Position numbers and translations under genes: made by a program
Part shown: positions 10,473 to 21,489 of the stretch, piece after piece
Layout: each line of letters starts with the position of its first letter
Numbering within the stretch: position 1 is the first letter of the stretch
Assembly: GCA_035610365.1 (NCBI GenBank)
Contig: CM069433.1
Coordinates: 174,670,882 to 174,734,881, forward strand
Length of the DNA stretch: 64,000 bases
Reading direction: 5' to 3'
From: Aquatica leii
Taxonomy: Eukaryota; Arthropoda; Insecta; Coleoptera; Lampyridae
Notes under the pieces: generated by a model
Told to the model about the DNA's origin: nothing
The model's input: only the letters and a program-made list of their open reading frames with translations
Databases searched by the model: none

Positions 10473-11745
10473 AACTTTTAGTTTTTTTTTCTACAGATAT
10501 AGCAGTCTTGCCATTTTAATCAACTAGTGTACCACTGGTATTGCGCCGATATTCTCCTGTAATTTCTTTAATCCTCTTTTGCATATTCCTAGCGTCGTAT
10601 TTTGCATTAGGATTTTCTAGTTCTTTGCAGGGGTCTGACTCCTAAGACTCCTTGGCTGTTCTTATCTTCTTTTGTATTAATCGGTGATTTGTATTTAGTG
10701 ATGTCGCTTCTGCCTTTTGTTAACTTCCCTAGTTGCATTAGGTTAAGTGTTTCGTTAGTTATGCAGGGTTTCTTTTTTTCAGGTGTTCCCTTTTTAAGGA
10801 GTTGGTTTGCAATTTTTCCGATCGGTTGTTTTATATTATTCCATATTCTATTGACATCACTTGTTTGTGATATGTTTGGAGTTTGCTGTTGAAGAGCTGT
10901 GTCAATTTTCTGTGCGACCATCGTTTCTTTTCCTGGTAGTTTTAATAGACTTTCGTCTATTCTTTGTTTAGGTTTTTTTTTCGTAACAATTTTGAGTTTG
11001 AGCCGTATTTTTGCAACTACCGGGGTGTGATCTGAATTGACGTCGGAGCCGGGGTGCGTTTTAACAGAGTTTTCAAGTAAATAGTCTTCTCGACTCTAAC
11101 TTAAAATAAGTGTTAGTAACCGCAAGACTTTCTTCTTTGCAGAATTCTATTAATCTGTCGCTTCTTTCGTTTTTTTGGCCCAACCCATGTTCCCCAACAT
11201 AATGGTCGTGTCATCCTTTGCCTATTTTTGAGTTAAAATTTCCTATTATGACCCATATTTCGTGTTTATTCACAAATCTAAATACTCTGTTGATCTGTTT
11301 ATAGAATTCATCCACCACTTCTTCTTTTTTTGCAGTGGGGGAATATACTTGAATAACATTGATATTTATTGGATTTGCTTGTATCAGTAGTAACATCACA
11401 CGATCTGAGTAAGGTACAAGATGTTTTACGGATTTGTCGATTTTTTTTTGTGACGATCATTGCAACTTCGTTTCGGTGTTGATTTTTGTGGTTACCAGAA
11501 TAGTATACGATTTCATCATCAATGTTGCTTCTTCCTTGTCCTGGTCATTGTATCACGCTGATACCAATATTGTTAATGTTAAGTCATCTTTTTTCTTGTA
11601 TTGTGTTATCTATTTTGCCTGATTCAAACATACTTCGGACGTTTTATGTAGCAATCTTCTTGACTGACCCGAAGATTCTTAGCCCTTTTTGGTCTGTGAC
11701 CTGCCGGGGACTAAGGGCCAACTTTTTAAGTGTTTAAGCCATTAT
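10473..11745 (-). mobile_element. LINE 5' half: apurinic endonuclease and linker, degenerate
   Basis: This is the other half of the LINE at 1-1267. Reading on the minus strand from about 11670: an endonuclease start (KIAT, stop, NVRSMFESGKIDN, which matches the TWNVRTL box apart from the stop), then VIQVYSPT and IIGNFNSKIG at 11211-11399, then a SDH box near 11020-11040, then the EN-RT linker frame at 10607-10921 (KKPCITNETLNLM). The GDFN box reads GNFN, so a catalytic aspartate has become asparagine, and several stops interrupt the frame. Dead copy. The break with the 3' half is exactly the Gypsy insertion point. Confidence 0.8.
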
Positions 11746-11844
11746 GAATATCCAGGGAAATAATTTAGTGTGGTTTTACGTGGCCGTCCACACCGCTGTG
11801 TCATTGCCGTACTGATGGTTCTCATCTCTGACTTTGATTTATCT

Positions 11845-12129
11845 CTATAGACTGTTTCGATCTACTTGATCTTCACTCTCGAGGGATACTGGAAACGCAG
11901 CTGCCCGCCTCCGTAGTCTCCGCTGCAACCGCCCAATATGGGGCAGACGCTGCGTTGTTTCTGGTTTTTGTCCACCCCGGGTATTTTTATTTCCCCGGTA
12001 CTCTTCAGTCCTATAGAACTGACGAGCGTACCCCATCGCCAAAGTCGGCTCCCGATCATAATTAATAATTACGCTATTTGACTTATCATCCGATGCAAGC
12101 GGCAATTCACCGCCTGAGGTGTCTTGCAT
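11845..12129 (-). other. Likely 5' leader of the LINE, open 94 codons
   Basis: An ATG-initiated frame (MQDTSGGELPLASDD) directly upstream of the LINE endonuclease on the same strand. It is arginine- and glycine-rich toward its end and less AT-rich than its surroundings. I do not recognise a domain. Its position and strand suggest the 5' part of the same LINE. A small nucleic-acid-binding ORF1 cannot be excluded. Confidence 0.35.
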
Positions 12130-14409
12130 TATATTTAATAAACTTCTATAAATTTAAACAAATATAAACTAAATCCAATAAATACGTGTTTAAATAATCG
12201 CACAGAACACCAACGATCGACACTTCGCGTTAAACGTTGAAACTCGAATTCAAAAAGACAAATAACGCAAGTATTTTTTAGCAGTTACATACAACATAAA
12301 AACAACGTAAAACTAATAACAAATAAAAAACAAATGTAAAACCAATTTAATTTGAAATATTCTAAATAAAACAAACTTTTGCACCTAATTACGTATGTTT
12401 TACTAGAGATAAGTACATGTTCTTACAATACCTTTACTGAAAAAGTTTAATTAATCCTACAGGGTAACGCCATTAATAATGAATTTTTAAAAGTTACTCA
12501 AACTTAAACAATAACACGTTAAAATTGTGTTGATTAAATATCACTTAACATCTTGTCATTTTTTAGTATAATTTATTTTCGACTGTAGCATTAAATACAA
12601 TTCTGAATTAAAATCAGTGTTTATGGTGGTGCCTTTATAAGTTTTGAAACACATTAAGATTCATTGTTCGAATATGTATTTATGGACCCCCAAACACACG
12701 ATATACGTCAGTTTAATTAATTTATACATACTGGACACACGTTATCAATAATAGTACGCTGGTTCGTCATTAATTCCTTTATTAAAAATAAATTGCCTTT
12801 TTTCTCTTTAATTACGCGAGAAATATGTCAACGTTTCAAATAGGATTTTTATAGTAATTACGAGTGAAACTTCCAACGAGTAGATTAAAGTTTCATTAAG
12901 ACGATTGGGTTAGTTCAGCTGTTGCAGAAGTTGTAATTTAGGTAGAATTTTAAAATGATTAATAGTTGAAGGTGACTGTTACTAATGGATAAACTTTTCA
13001 ACACATCTTTAACTTTGATAATGACTCCGATTTAAATTCAGATTTATCTTCTAAGTTATTCTATTTAGGTTTTTGTTTGCTTTACGTGTATACTTTAAGA
13101 AAGCTAAAAGTAAACAATTAAGTTTAAAGCATTTGCGATTAAAAGTTTGTAGATATCAAATATCTCACGAAATTTAAAATCTATTCTCACACTTAATCTG
13201 TAAAGGGTCTTCTCTTCCCTTAGGTGTACACCTGAATAGCAGCCCACCCCTAAAGCGCAATTCCCACGATTTTGTACATAACATGCAATACCTCAGCTTG
13301 CATCGACCCTAAACGGCGTATCTTTACATGGTCAGTAATTTTCTCACACGTTGAAAAGAATTTAAATTACGATTATATATGATTAAAGTTTTATAAAAAT
13401 CAGGTTTTATTTTTAGTAGGGATGATAAAATAACTACGTTTTAATACAATTCTGGTACCAATAATTTTAATATTGTTAGTATCACGTTACATGACTTAAA
13501 TCGCGTCTAGTGAATTCTTTCACAATGTTAGTGTTTATAAGGTAGGCAATGGTAACTTATTTAATAAAAAATATATTAGTTGGTAACTACATTTTTTTAA
13601 ATGTATAAATTAATTTGCAAAAAATTCACACTAAATGTACATATAAGGTAATGTAGTAAAAACACAAATTGATTTTACTCAAATACAGTTTATAGCGTTG
13701 TTTCAATCTCTAAAACTGTTTATACGGAATGTTTGTTTTAAATTGATGCTATTGTATATATTACTTACATAATAATAAATAACCAAAAAAATTTTTTTTA
13801 TTGCTCTGATGATTCTAGCTTTTGTTTTAGCTATAAAAATGTAACAATATTTTTGACCATTACTAAAACTTAAGGTGGTACGGTACGTCTTGTATACAAT
13901 GTGATTAAAATTTGAATTCCAACATGGATATCTCGCTTACAATAAAAGATGGAAACTAGGTTAAATATAGGAAAACTTGCTAAATTAGACGCTGATTCAG
14001 TATCTGCTAAAAAAATTGTTATCTTGAACGGTTCGTAATTTAAAAAATAACTAAAAACTGCGTATTTTGAAAATAGGCCATTTTTTTCTTATGGGCGTGA
14101 TTTTGTAGGATCGCGTTCTGCATTTTTTTGAAACCGCTAATATATGACATATTGACACTTCAAACAAATTGCCTAAATGCAGTTTTTAATCGTGTTTTCA
14201 TAGAAACAAAAACTACATGCAAATGTCAAAATAAAAGTCAATTTGCAAGGATGGTGTTTTTCAATGAACAAAAACGCAGTATACTGCGTATTTTTGATTC
14301 ATCATATTAAAATTGTTTTGCAAGGGCACACAGACTTAGAGACATATCCATAGAGAAAACAACTGTCAGTCTAATTATTGCTATTTTGGACACTAATTTA
14401 ATACAATAT
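12130..14409. other. AT-rich spacer, no gene recognised
   Basis: About 2.3 kb with stops in all frames. A less AT-rich stretch lies near 13200-13330. A short patch with GGACCCCCAAA near 12681 resembles a similar patch near the hAT end at 19310 and could be a hAT-derived scrap. Nothing else stands out. Confidence 0.5.
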
Positions 14410-14515
14410 TGTTGTAAATAAGAGCTATTGGTAACGGGATGTGTGAAACTATGGAAATAGTATTGACACATACTTAATATATTTCCATCATTTCTTATAT
14501 AAAGTTATTGTATTA
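14410..14515 (+). repeat. 106-bp direct repeat, left copy
   Basis: Starts TGTTGTAAATAAGAGC and ends TAAAGTTATTGTATTA. The same 106 bases without gaps occur at 19720-19825 with about six differences, mostly C-to-T. The sequence contains TATATAAA. The TGTTG start and TATA-like box would suit a short LTR, but no retrotransposon genes lie between the copies. Function unknown. Confidence 0.8.
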
Positions 14516-14678
14516 GAAGTTTTTCAGGATCTCGTGAATTGTGGAGCTGTAATCGGCTTATATCAAAATGTTGTTATCATTCGTCTTTATTAAGACGATT
14601 TTATATCGAATCTAAGAGTATTATTATAAGTAAACTTATTCAAATATTTACAGTTTAATTTTTTCTTCATAAATTTTA

Positions 14679-15930
14679 GTGTATACAATGGCTACAAATA
14701 AAATTATTCGCAGTCCAAGACGTGAAATTATTTACAACGTCTACAAGTTCATGCTAAACGAAAAGGAACAAGGGCAACTTTCATTACCTTTAAACAGCCT
14801 TCAAGGAAGATTAGCTGCCGCTACAGGAGTTGGATTAAGTACCGAGAAGAGAATTATAAAAGAAACGGATCAAACAGCCGAAGGCGGTACATTTTTTTCA
14901 CCAAGAAAAACTATTAACAAACCAAACCTAAAATCATCTGTAGAAAAATTTGAGGAAATCATTAGAAGACTGATATACACATATGTAGACATTTATTACA
15001 AAACGTCAACAATGAAAGCTGTATTTGAAGATTAAAAAAAAGGAACATTAATTTTCAAAGAAAATTATCTTCATTTAGAAAATTAGTGCATAAAATTGCA
15101 AGCAGCTAACCGAAAAGTTTGAAATTCGAGCCAAACGAATTGAGTTTTTACGAAAGTTACAAAAGTATAAATAAGAAGGTAGAAAAATTGTGTACAGTGA
15201 TGAAACAGTGCCTAAAAGTTGGAATGACGATAGTCAGAAATGCTTAAAGTCACCGGTGGCCAAAGGACAATGTTTGAGATAATTCTACATGCTGGAGGCA
15301 AGAAAGGTTTTGTAGAAAATTCTTTGTTAATTTTTAAGTTTGGACTTAAAACCGGAAACTATTATGACGACATGCACCAAAAACGTTTTGTAAAATGGTT
15401 AAAAGTTTCTTCCGAATCTTGACAAAAATTCTGTTTTGATGTTAAACAATGAATCTTACCACAATGGTACAGTCGAGCCAAATCCAACATTTACGTGGAA
15501 GAAAGATGCTATGCAACATAAGTTGTCAGAACGGGAAAAATTGAGTCGTATGCTAAAATTCGAAATAATAAACTAAGCAATGAAATGTATGTTGTCGATA
15601 AGCTCCTAGCACATCATGGCCATTCGGTACTGAGATTACCACCGTACCATGCAGAACTCAATCCAATTGAGAAAATATGGGCATTGGTAAAGAATCATGT
15701 GGCTGTACTTAACACAACTTTTTAATTGAATGATGTGGGGAAACTGGCAGAAGATAAATTCAGGAAAATTGTAATAACAAAATGGCAGTGTTTGTGCTCA
15801 TGTTGATCAAGTAGAGGTTAATTACATCGAACAAGAATTAATATGTGAAACCGTTCCAAAACTTATTATAAACATAGGTGACGATGAACATCAAGATGAA
15901 ACAGATTATTTTTCTTTAGACTATGATTAA
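14679..15930 (+). pseudogene. Tc1/mariner (IS630) superfamily DDE transposase, dead
   Basis: Open N-terminal frame (118 codons, MATNKIIRSPRREIIYNVYK, a helix-turn-helix type start), then the catalytic part in several frames. First aspartate in VYSDET at 15199-15201. A block ILHAGGKKGFVENSLLIFK at about 15277-15333. The second catalytic position reads MLNNESYHN, with AAC (Asn) at 15445-15447 where LDN is expected. The third acidic box LNPIEKIWALVKNHVA follows near 15656-15705. An acidic tail ending FSLDYD closes at 15930. Frameshifts and the Asp-to-Asn change make it inactive. I could not find matching terminal inverted repeats. Confidence 0.8.
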
Positions 15931-16151
15931 TTAATTTTATTAAAATTGTACATTACGTGTTACACTAATTTTAGTCCTACTTATTGTAAACTGTTATATT
16001 TACATCAAAAACATTTTGTCGCTTCTTGTAATTTATACTAAACTAAGCAATAAATAATTGTCTTTAGTGAGAAGGATGAACCTGATGCGTTAATAATAAA
16101 TTATCATCATTTATCGTCAATTTTGTAAGGTTTAATCTTTAATCTTCTCGA

Positions 16152-17825
16152 CTAATGATGTCCAGTCTGTTTCTTTTTTTTTGTTAGGAGATTGGTAACA
16201 GCGCTGAACCCCCTTTCCACTAGGTATGACGATGGAAAAGAAATTAAAAATTTCCTTGCTATATTCCATAATACCGGATAAGTAACGGGTATGTTGTTTT
16301 GCAGCCAGAATTGCTGATATCCGTTTTTAAACTGAACCTTAAGTTCTTCGTTTGTACTTAGTTCAGTCAGTTCTTCTTGTATTATGACATTCTTTTCTTC
16401 TATGTCACCATATATAGGTTGATTATCCACGGTGCTATTACTATAGTTAAACATCCTCATAGCTAGTTTTAAAATCTGAATAAAGGGCATTTACATGTTG
16501 AACGTAGGTTGAAACGTCGTTTTCCTGGTAGTTTGTCTATGACAAATTGGGAAACTGGGAAAATTTGCCCCGTCTAATATTTTGCTTCATTAGTTTAACT
16601 CTGGCAAAAAACGCTGATAAGATGGACTTTGTTTTAATCAAATTCAGACTGTCGCCTTGTAACTGCAAATTAACCATATTGAATTTTGTAAACGAATCTG
16701 TAAAATAAGCAATGTCTGTTTTTTTACTTCATTAAATTATCTTTTTAAATTTTATCTTTAGTATCTAGAAATTCTAAAATAGTCTCAAAAAGTGCAAACA
16801 TTTTTGTCAAACATAAGTCTTTTGACAGCCAGCGTACTTCAGTGTGAAAGAGTAATTGATGAAGGTGTTCGTCATTTTCTTCACACAACTGCGCAAATAA
16901 CCGCGTATTTAACGCATTGCTTCGGTTTACTGGATCAATGACTAATTGAAGAGATTCATGCAATCTAACTTTCAAATTTTTAGCAACAAAATGTTGTCGA
17001 TGGTTGACGCAATGTATTGCTAACACCCCTGACACATTTTGTTTTAAATAGCTTATAAATCCACGATAACGTCCAACCATGGCAGGTGCTCCATCTGTAG
17101 CTACTGATATTATATTTGATAAAGGGATTGCTTTTTCAATGAAGTAATCCTTCAAAACATGAAATATTAATTCAACTTTAGTGTCGGTTGTCAAAGTTCT
17201 TGCAAAGAGCAGTTCTTCGTAGATTCCTTGATTAATAATAAAACGAACATATGTCAATAATAATGCTGCATTACCAGGTAAAGTTGACTCGTCCAGTTGT
17301 ATAGAGAAATGGGTCGTTTGCAAATAATTACACAAGAAGCTTTCAATATCAGAACTCATTTCATCAATACGTCTTTCAACAGTATTGTTGCTTAAGGGAA
17401 TTCTTTTAATGATATCAGATGCAGGTTTGTGTAAAACAGTTTTTAAAACCTCTTCAACGACTGGTAAAATTACTTGTCTCCGATAGTATACGGTTTTCCG
17501 CGTTTTGCTATAAGTAGCGAGATATTGTAAGACGCCTGCAAACCATCATCGTTTCTTTGTGACGTCGAAGCGAACATTCTGTCCAGCGTGGGTTTCTTCT
17601 GAAGTTTATCTTTGAGTGTTTGAAAGTATTTTAAATCTTTATCTGTTTTATCAGGGTGACATCTTCACAGATGATCCTGCAGCTTAGATGGTTTCATAGC
17701 GTCATTGCCCAAAACTTGTTGCATAAAAGGCACATAAGCAATTGTTTGTCCGACAATGATGGAATTAAGCCAAGTTTCAAATAATCAACCTTGTACTGTC
17801 TATATTTCTTTTTAGATTCGGACAT
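16152..17825 (-). pseudogene. hAT-family transposase (BED finger, RNase H-like, hATC), dead
   Basis: Reading down from an ATG at 17825: MSESKKKYRQYKVDYLKLG, then a BED-type finger remnant (CLLCNK, a frame change, GNDAMKPSKLQ, RCHPDK). The catalytic core is the 204-codon frame at 16745-17359, with FSIQLDEST (first Asp), SVATDGAPAMVG (second Asp), CVNHRQHF and TEVRWLSK. The dimerisation tail is at 16152-16490, with PVLWNIARKFLISFPSS and ERGFSAVTNLL. This order is that of ZBED5/SCAND3-like hAT transposases. Frame changes at about 17685, in 16490-16745 and upstream of 17359 show it is dead. A matching hAT terminus lies at 19401. Confidence 0.85.
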
Positions 17826-18190
17826 GGCATCAGTCATCTGTGAGCAAAATTAATCTATTTAAATAAGATATAAAGTCCGGCAGCTGTATATTAATAAATC
17901 AAAGTCAAATTTAAATCGTATGGTTTTAGATTTTATGGCAGGCATAGACGTAGAGTCATTATAAATGAATGTGAGAAGAGGAATGTTATGAATGTTACTT
18001 AAGGTTTTGATATGATGGAACTTTAAGAAAATTTCAAAGTAACATGACAAAAAATGTTAAAATAAAATATTATAATAACAAATTGTTATGCGATTTATCT
18101 CTACGTACATTCGGCTGTCATGTGTAACAATTTACGGGTTCCACTTTAGCAATAATACAAGATTTTAATTTTAATATAGAGAAGTATGTA

Positions 18191-18670
18191 CAGTGGAATA
18201 TCCATAATCCGAACTTCCGTAATCCGAACTTCCGTAATCCGAACATTCCAGTAATCCGAACTGGCCCACAGTGTAACGACCAATGGACAAAAGTAATTTT
18301 TTTTTACTTTTTTTTTTGACGTTATTTGCTAAGATATATGTATTTATAAAAGAATAATAAATGTCTAATAAGGTCGTAAATAAATAAATATTGACACACA
18401 TACATATTTATTTATGTGACCGGCTAAAATATGTAGTTTAATTCCAAAATATTTTTTTTAAATATGTTTCCTATATGTAAACATTTAAATTCTATAAAAC
18501 AAAAACCAATGAGAGTGTGTATTGAAATTTCCTAATTTATCTTTCAAAGTAGTAACATATTGTATGTTAATAATGTATAAACAGTTGTCTTTTTTTAGAT
18601 TTTTTCGAAAACATTCTATAATCCGAACATCTCCTTGCAGCAAATAGTTCGGATTACGGAAATTGCACTG
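18191..18670. mobile_element. Pogo/Tigger-type MITE (480 bp) with TA duplication
   Basis: Left end CAGTGGAATATCCATAATCC and the inverted right end CAGTGCAATTTCCGTAATCC match at 17 of 20 positions and continue as GAAC on both sides. Each end is flanked by TA (18189-18190, 18671-18672). The left end also holds four closely spaced copies of TAATCCGAAC, which look like repeated transposase-binding sites. There is no coding capacity. It was inserted upstream of the hAT transposase. Confidence 0.85.
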
Positions 18671-19299
18671 TAATTATAATAACGATTGCTAAAACTTTGA
18701 AAACGAAACTATTGAGGACTACTCGTGTAATTTTGCATGATTTGAATATTAAACTACTAATTACTAAAGTCATGATTGGCGTAATTTATCTATATTTAGT
18801 AACTACGACTACAAAACTAAAATTTAATAAAAAAGTAATGTACTTACTTTTCTCCAGCACTCTCAAACAAACTAACACTGATTCATTATAATTTGTGTAA
18901 TAAAGTACCAGTTTATATTTTTTTAAACATTTTCTTAACTTTTTCTTTTTCAAGATTCAGGAAACGAATAAACGTATTTGTCTGACATTCGTATTTATAG
19001 AGTGACGATTTGAACAAGTCTGTGCAAGTTCGCAAAGCTCTGAGACTGCACGTATACTCGTAACAAGATGATACTGGTATATCATTATGTGCAGGTTTTT
19101 ACAAGTTCAAAATGTATTACGACCATAAAGCGAATGCCTACATCCTACAACTTACACCATTTTATAAACATATATAATAATTTTTTTACTTCGTAGGTAC
19201 TTTTATAAATAATGTATATGTATTTATATTATAAGATAGTAAATGTAAGTAAATAGACACTATCAGTGTATGTTGAGATCCATTATCGTAGACGCCCAT

Positions 19300-19401
19300 T
19301 TTCATTTCATGGACCCCCAAATTTTTTTTTCATTAACGTAGATCCCTTGCAGGTTGTCATAGGCCCCTGGGGGTCGTTATAGACCACTTTGGGAATCACT
19401 G
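19300..19401 (-). repeat. hAT terminal sequence (5' end of the hAT element)
   Basis: On the minus strand this begins CAGTGATTCCCAAAGTGGTC and continues through CCCCCAGGGGCC and TGGGGGTCCATG, the typical end of this hAT group. It lies upstream of the hAT transposase in the right orientation. The 8 bases after it are GTCTAAAG (19402-19409); I could not find the partner terminus or duplication near 16050. Confidence 0.7.
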
Positions 19402-19719
19402 GTCTAAAGTCTAACGTGAGAAACTGCCATGCAATACTGCGTCACTACAACCCAAGACAAATACTGATATTGTAAGTAAGCAAATTAAAATTACCAAAAT
19501 TAACTGATATACCGGTTGTTAACGAAAAAATTAATTCTGTTCTCCCTACTCGTTGCAGTGTTGCCAATAATGAATCAAATGTTAATGTTGAAAATGCACA
19601 TAGTAGTACTGTTCATGATAAATTTAAGCAAACTTGGTCAAGGCGTATTTATCAATGCGCTTTCTTATTTGAAAGATTACTATTAAATTTGTGGGTTTCT
19701 TTATTAATAAAAGGAACGA

Positions 19720-19825
19720 TGTTGTAAATAAGAGCTATTGGCAACGGGATGTGTGAAACTATGGAAATAGTACTGACACATACTTAATATACTTCCGTCA
19801 GTCCTTATATAAAGTTATTGTATTA
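19720..19825 (+). repeat. 106-bp direct repeat, right copy
   Basis: Partner of 14410-14515. Just upstream stands the purine-rich AAAAGGAACGA, which could be a polypurine tract if the repeat is a short LTR. Preceding bases (19540-19715) read as an open frame ending in this tract but match no family I know. Confidence 0.75.
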
Positions 19826-20340
19826 AAATTAATAATAAATTCACTAATTTATGAGTATCAATTACTACAAATATGAAGCAATCCAAAAACTGAAAAGAAG
19901 TATGGAAATAGGCGTTAAGCAGAGTAAGGAAAATGTTTTAGTAGCTTAAAGCAAATAAATAAACACATGTCGATAAATTTAAATAATGGAATATTTTTAA
20001 ATTTTTTCAGATATTCTTATTATTCGGTTATTGTTATTAAAATCCCAGGCGCCAATGTGATTCTATTAAGCGTGCACTTTACTATACGATATTAATGACT
20101 CTAACATTTCTTGATTCAGATCATTTCATTTCAGGTACCCAAATATTCTATTTTTGTTTTTACAAAAATGCGAAGAACATGTTTTTTAATTTCTGACAGA
20201 AATTGCGTAAATTTTGGCGACGCTGCTATTACTAGTTCTAAAGTTGTAATCGTAGATAAGATTCTGCATGTCTATGCTTTTTTTAAAACCATCGATAATG
20301 ATTAATTAATTGGGCTTCTGCGTACACCTTGACCAGCGTA

Positions 20341-21480
20341 CACACAACAAAAACGCTTTTGAACATAAGTAACGTCTTTGCCTCAATTGACATTTCTCTT
20401 TTTGGTGACAAAATTATATAACAACTATTCACTATTCTCGTCACCTTGCAAAATGTTGTTTTCCTATCTTACTCGTAGTACTCAAATAGTCCAGTACGGT
20501 AAATCATCGGCAACCCGATCATTGACGTGTGGTGTGCCACATGGAGAATCCTGTCGCTTCTATTATTTTCTTTCTACCTAGTTAATTCAATGCCTGCAAA
20601 TATCATTTGTTTGCAGGTGATATGGAAGTCTTAGTGAGGTCAATAAAATTGATCCCGAGATTGGATTATCAAATCTTAACCATAACATTGAGGAAATGGT
20701 GTTAGCTCAATGACCTTTAGTTAAGCCCCATGAAATTTCAAGTCATATTTACTTTGTCTCGGTAGTATTTAGGGGTCATCTTTAATAACCGTGTTTCTTG
20801 GGTAGATTCGGTTTTTTAATTATATCGCCGGGTTTACTCTACTCTTTATTCCCTCCGTACGCTGTTAAAACTGATTTCAGAATGTATTCGTCACAAATTA
20901 GTTCTTTCCTGAATGTTCTTATTCTTTCTCTATTGTAACCCTGTTTTTTTTAATGTTTACTCAATGTATCATGATTGCCTTAACGTTACATTTAACTCTT
21001 GTATCTGTTATATGAACAATCTTCAGCTCAGCGAGCATGTCTCTTCTTTTTTATCGAAACTTCTCGGTACTGATATCAATATTTACTTACGTTTTCATAT
21101 GTCGGTGTTTGTTTTTAAAATACTTAGGAATTGTTCTCCTTCTTACTTTTATAACACCATGTCGTTAAGCTTATCTGAACGAACTCAAAACCTGATTCGT
21201 CTTTGACGTATAACCAAAATCATGTATGATTTCTTTACTGTGTCAGCTGCAAAACTCTGGAGTTCTCTTCCTTTACTAGTCCGCTGTTCTGTGTGTCGCT
21301 GTCTTCCTTCCCTCATGCTTCTTTCCGTTTTTTCCCAGAACAATGGTCCAATTTTAGTTTTACGCCCACTTTGGTTAGTTGTGGATCTAGGTATTAAATA
21401 TTTTAACATTAACATTAGTATCAATTTATTGTACTTTAGGTAAGACTTATGCTATATATACAAGAAAATAAAAAATAAAG
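20341..21480 (+). mobile_element. LINE remnant: RT palm, thumb and 3' tail
   Basis: Pieces of one LINE protein in several frames. YLTRSTQIVQYGKSSATRS and CGVPHG (20463-20540) are the block before the catalytic box. The catalytic box reads FAGDM near 20610, with glycine for the first aspartate. Thumb and C-terminal parts follow (HVSSFLSKLL, FVFKILRNCSP near 21041-21140, FTVSAAKLWSSLP near 21233-21270). A tail AAAATAAAAAATAAA at 21465-21479 ends the element. The C-terminal LWSSLP motif is common in CR1/L2/Jockey-like lineages; the clade is not resolved. It is not the same LINE as the one at 1-12130. Confidence 0.75.
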
Positions 21481-21489
21481 AGAAACAAG

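Noticed and set aside
11862..12059. Second minus-strand frame overlapping the LINE 5' leader
   Set aside because: It overlaps the longer frame in another phase and has no recognisable motif.
16040..16070. GTCTTTAGTGAGAAGG as the missing hAT terminus and duplication
   Set aside because: It matches the terminus CAGTGATTCCC at only a few positions and the supposed duplication differs from GTCTAAAG.
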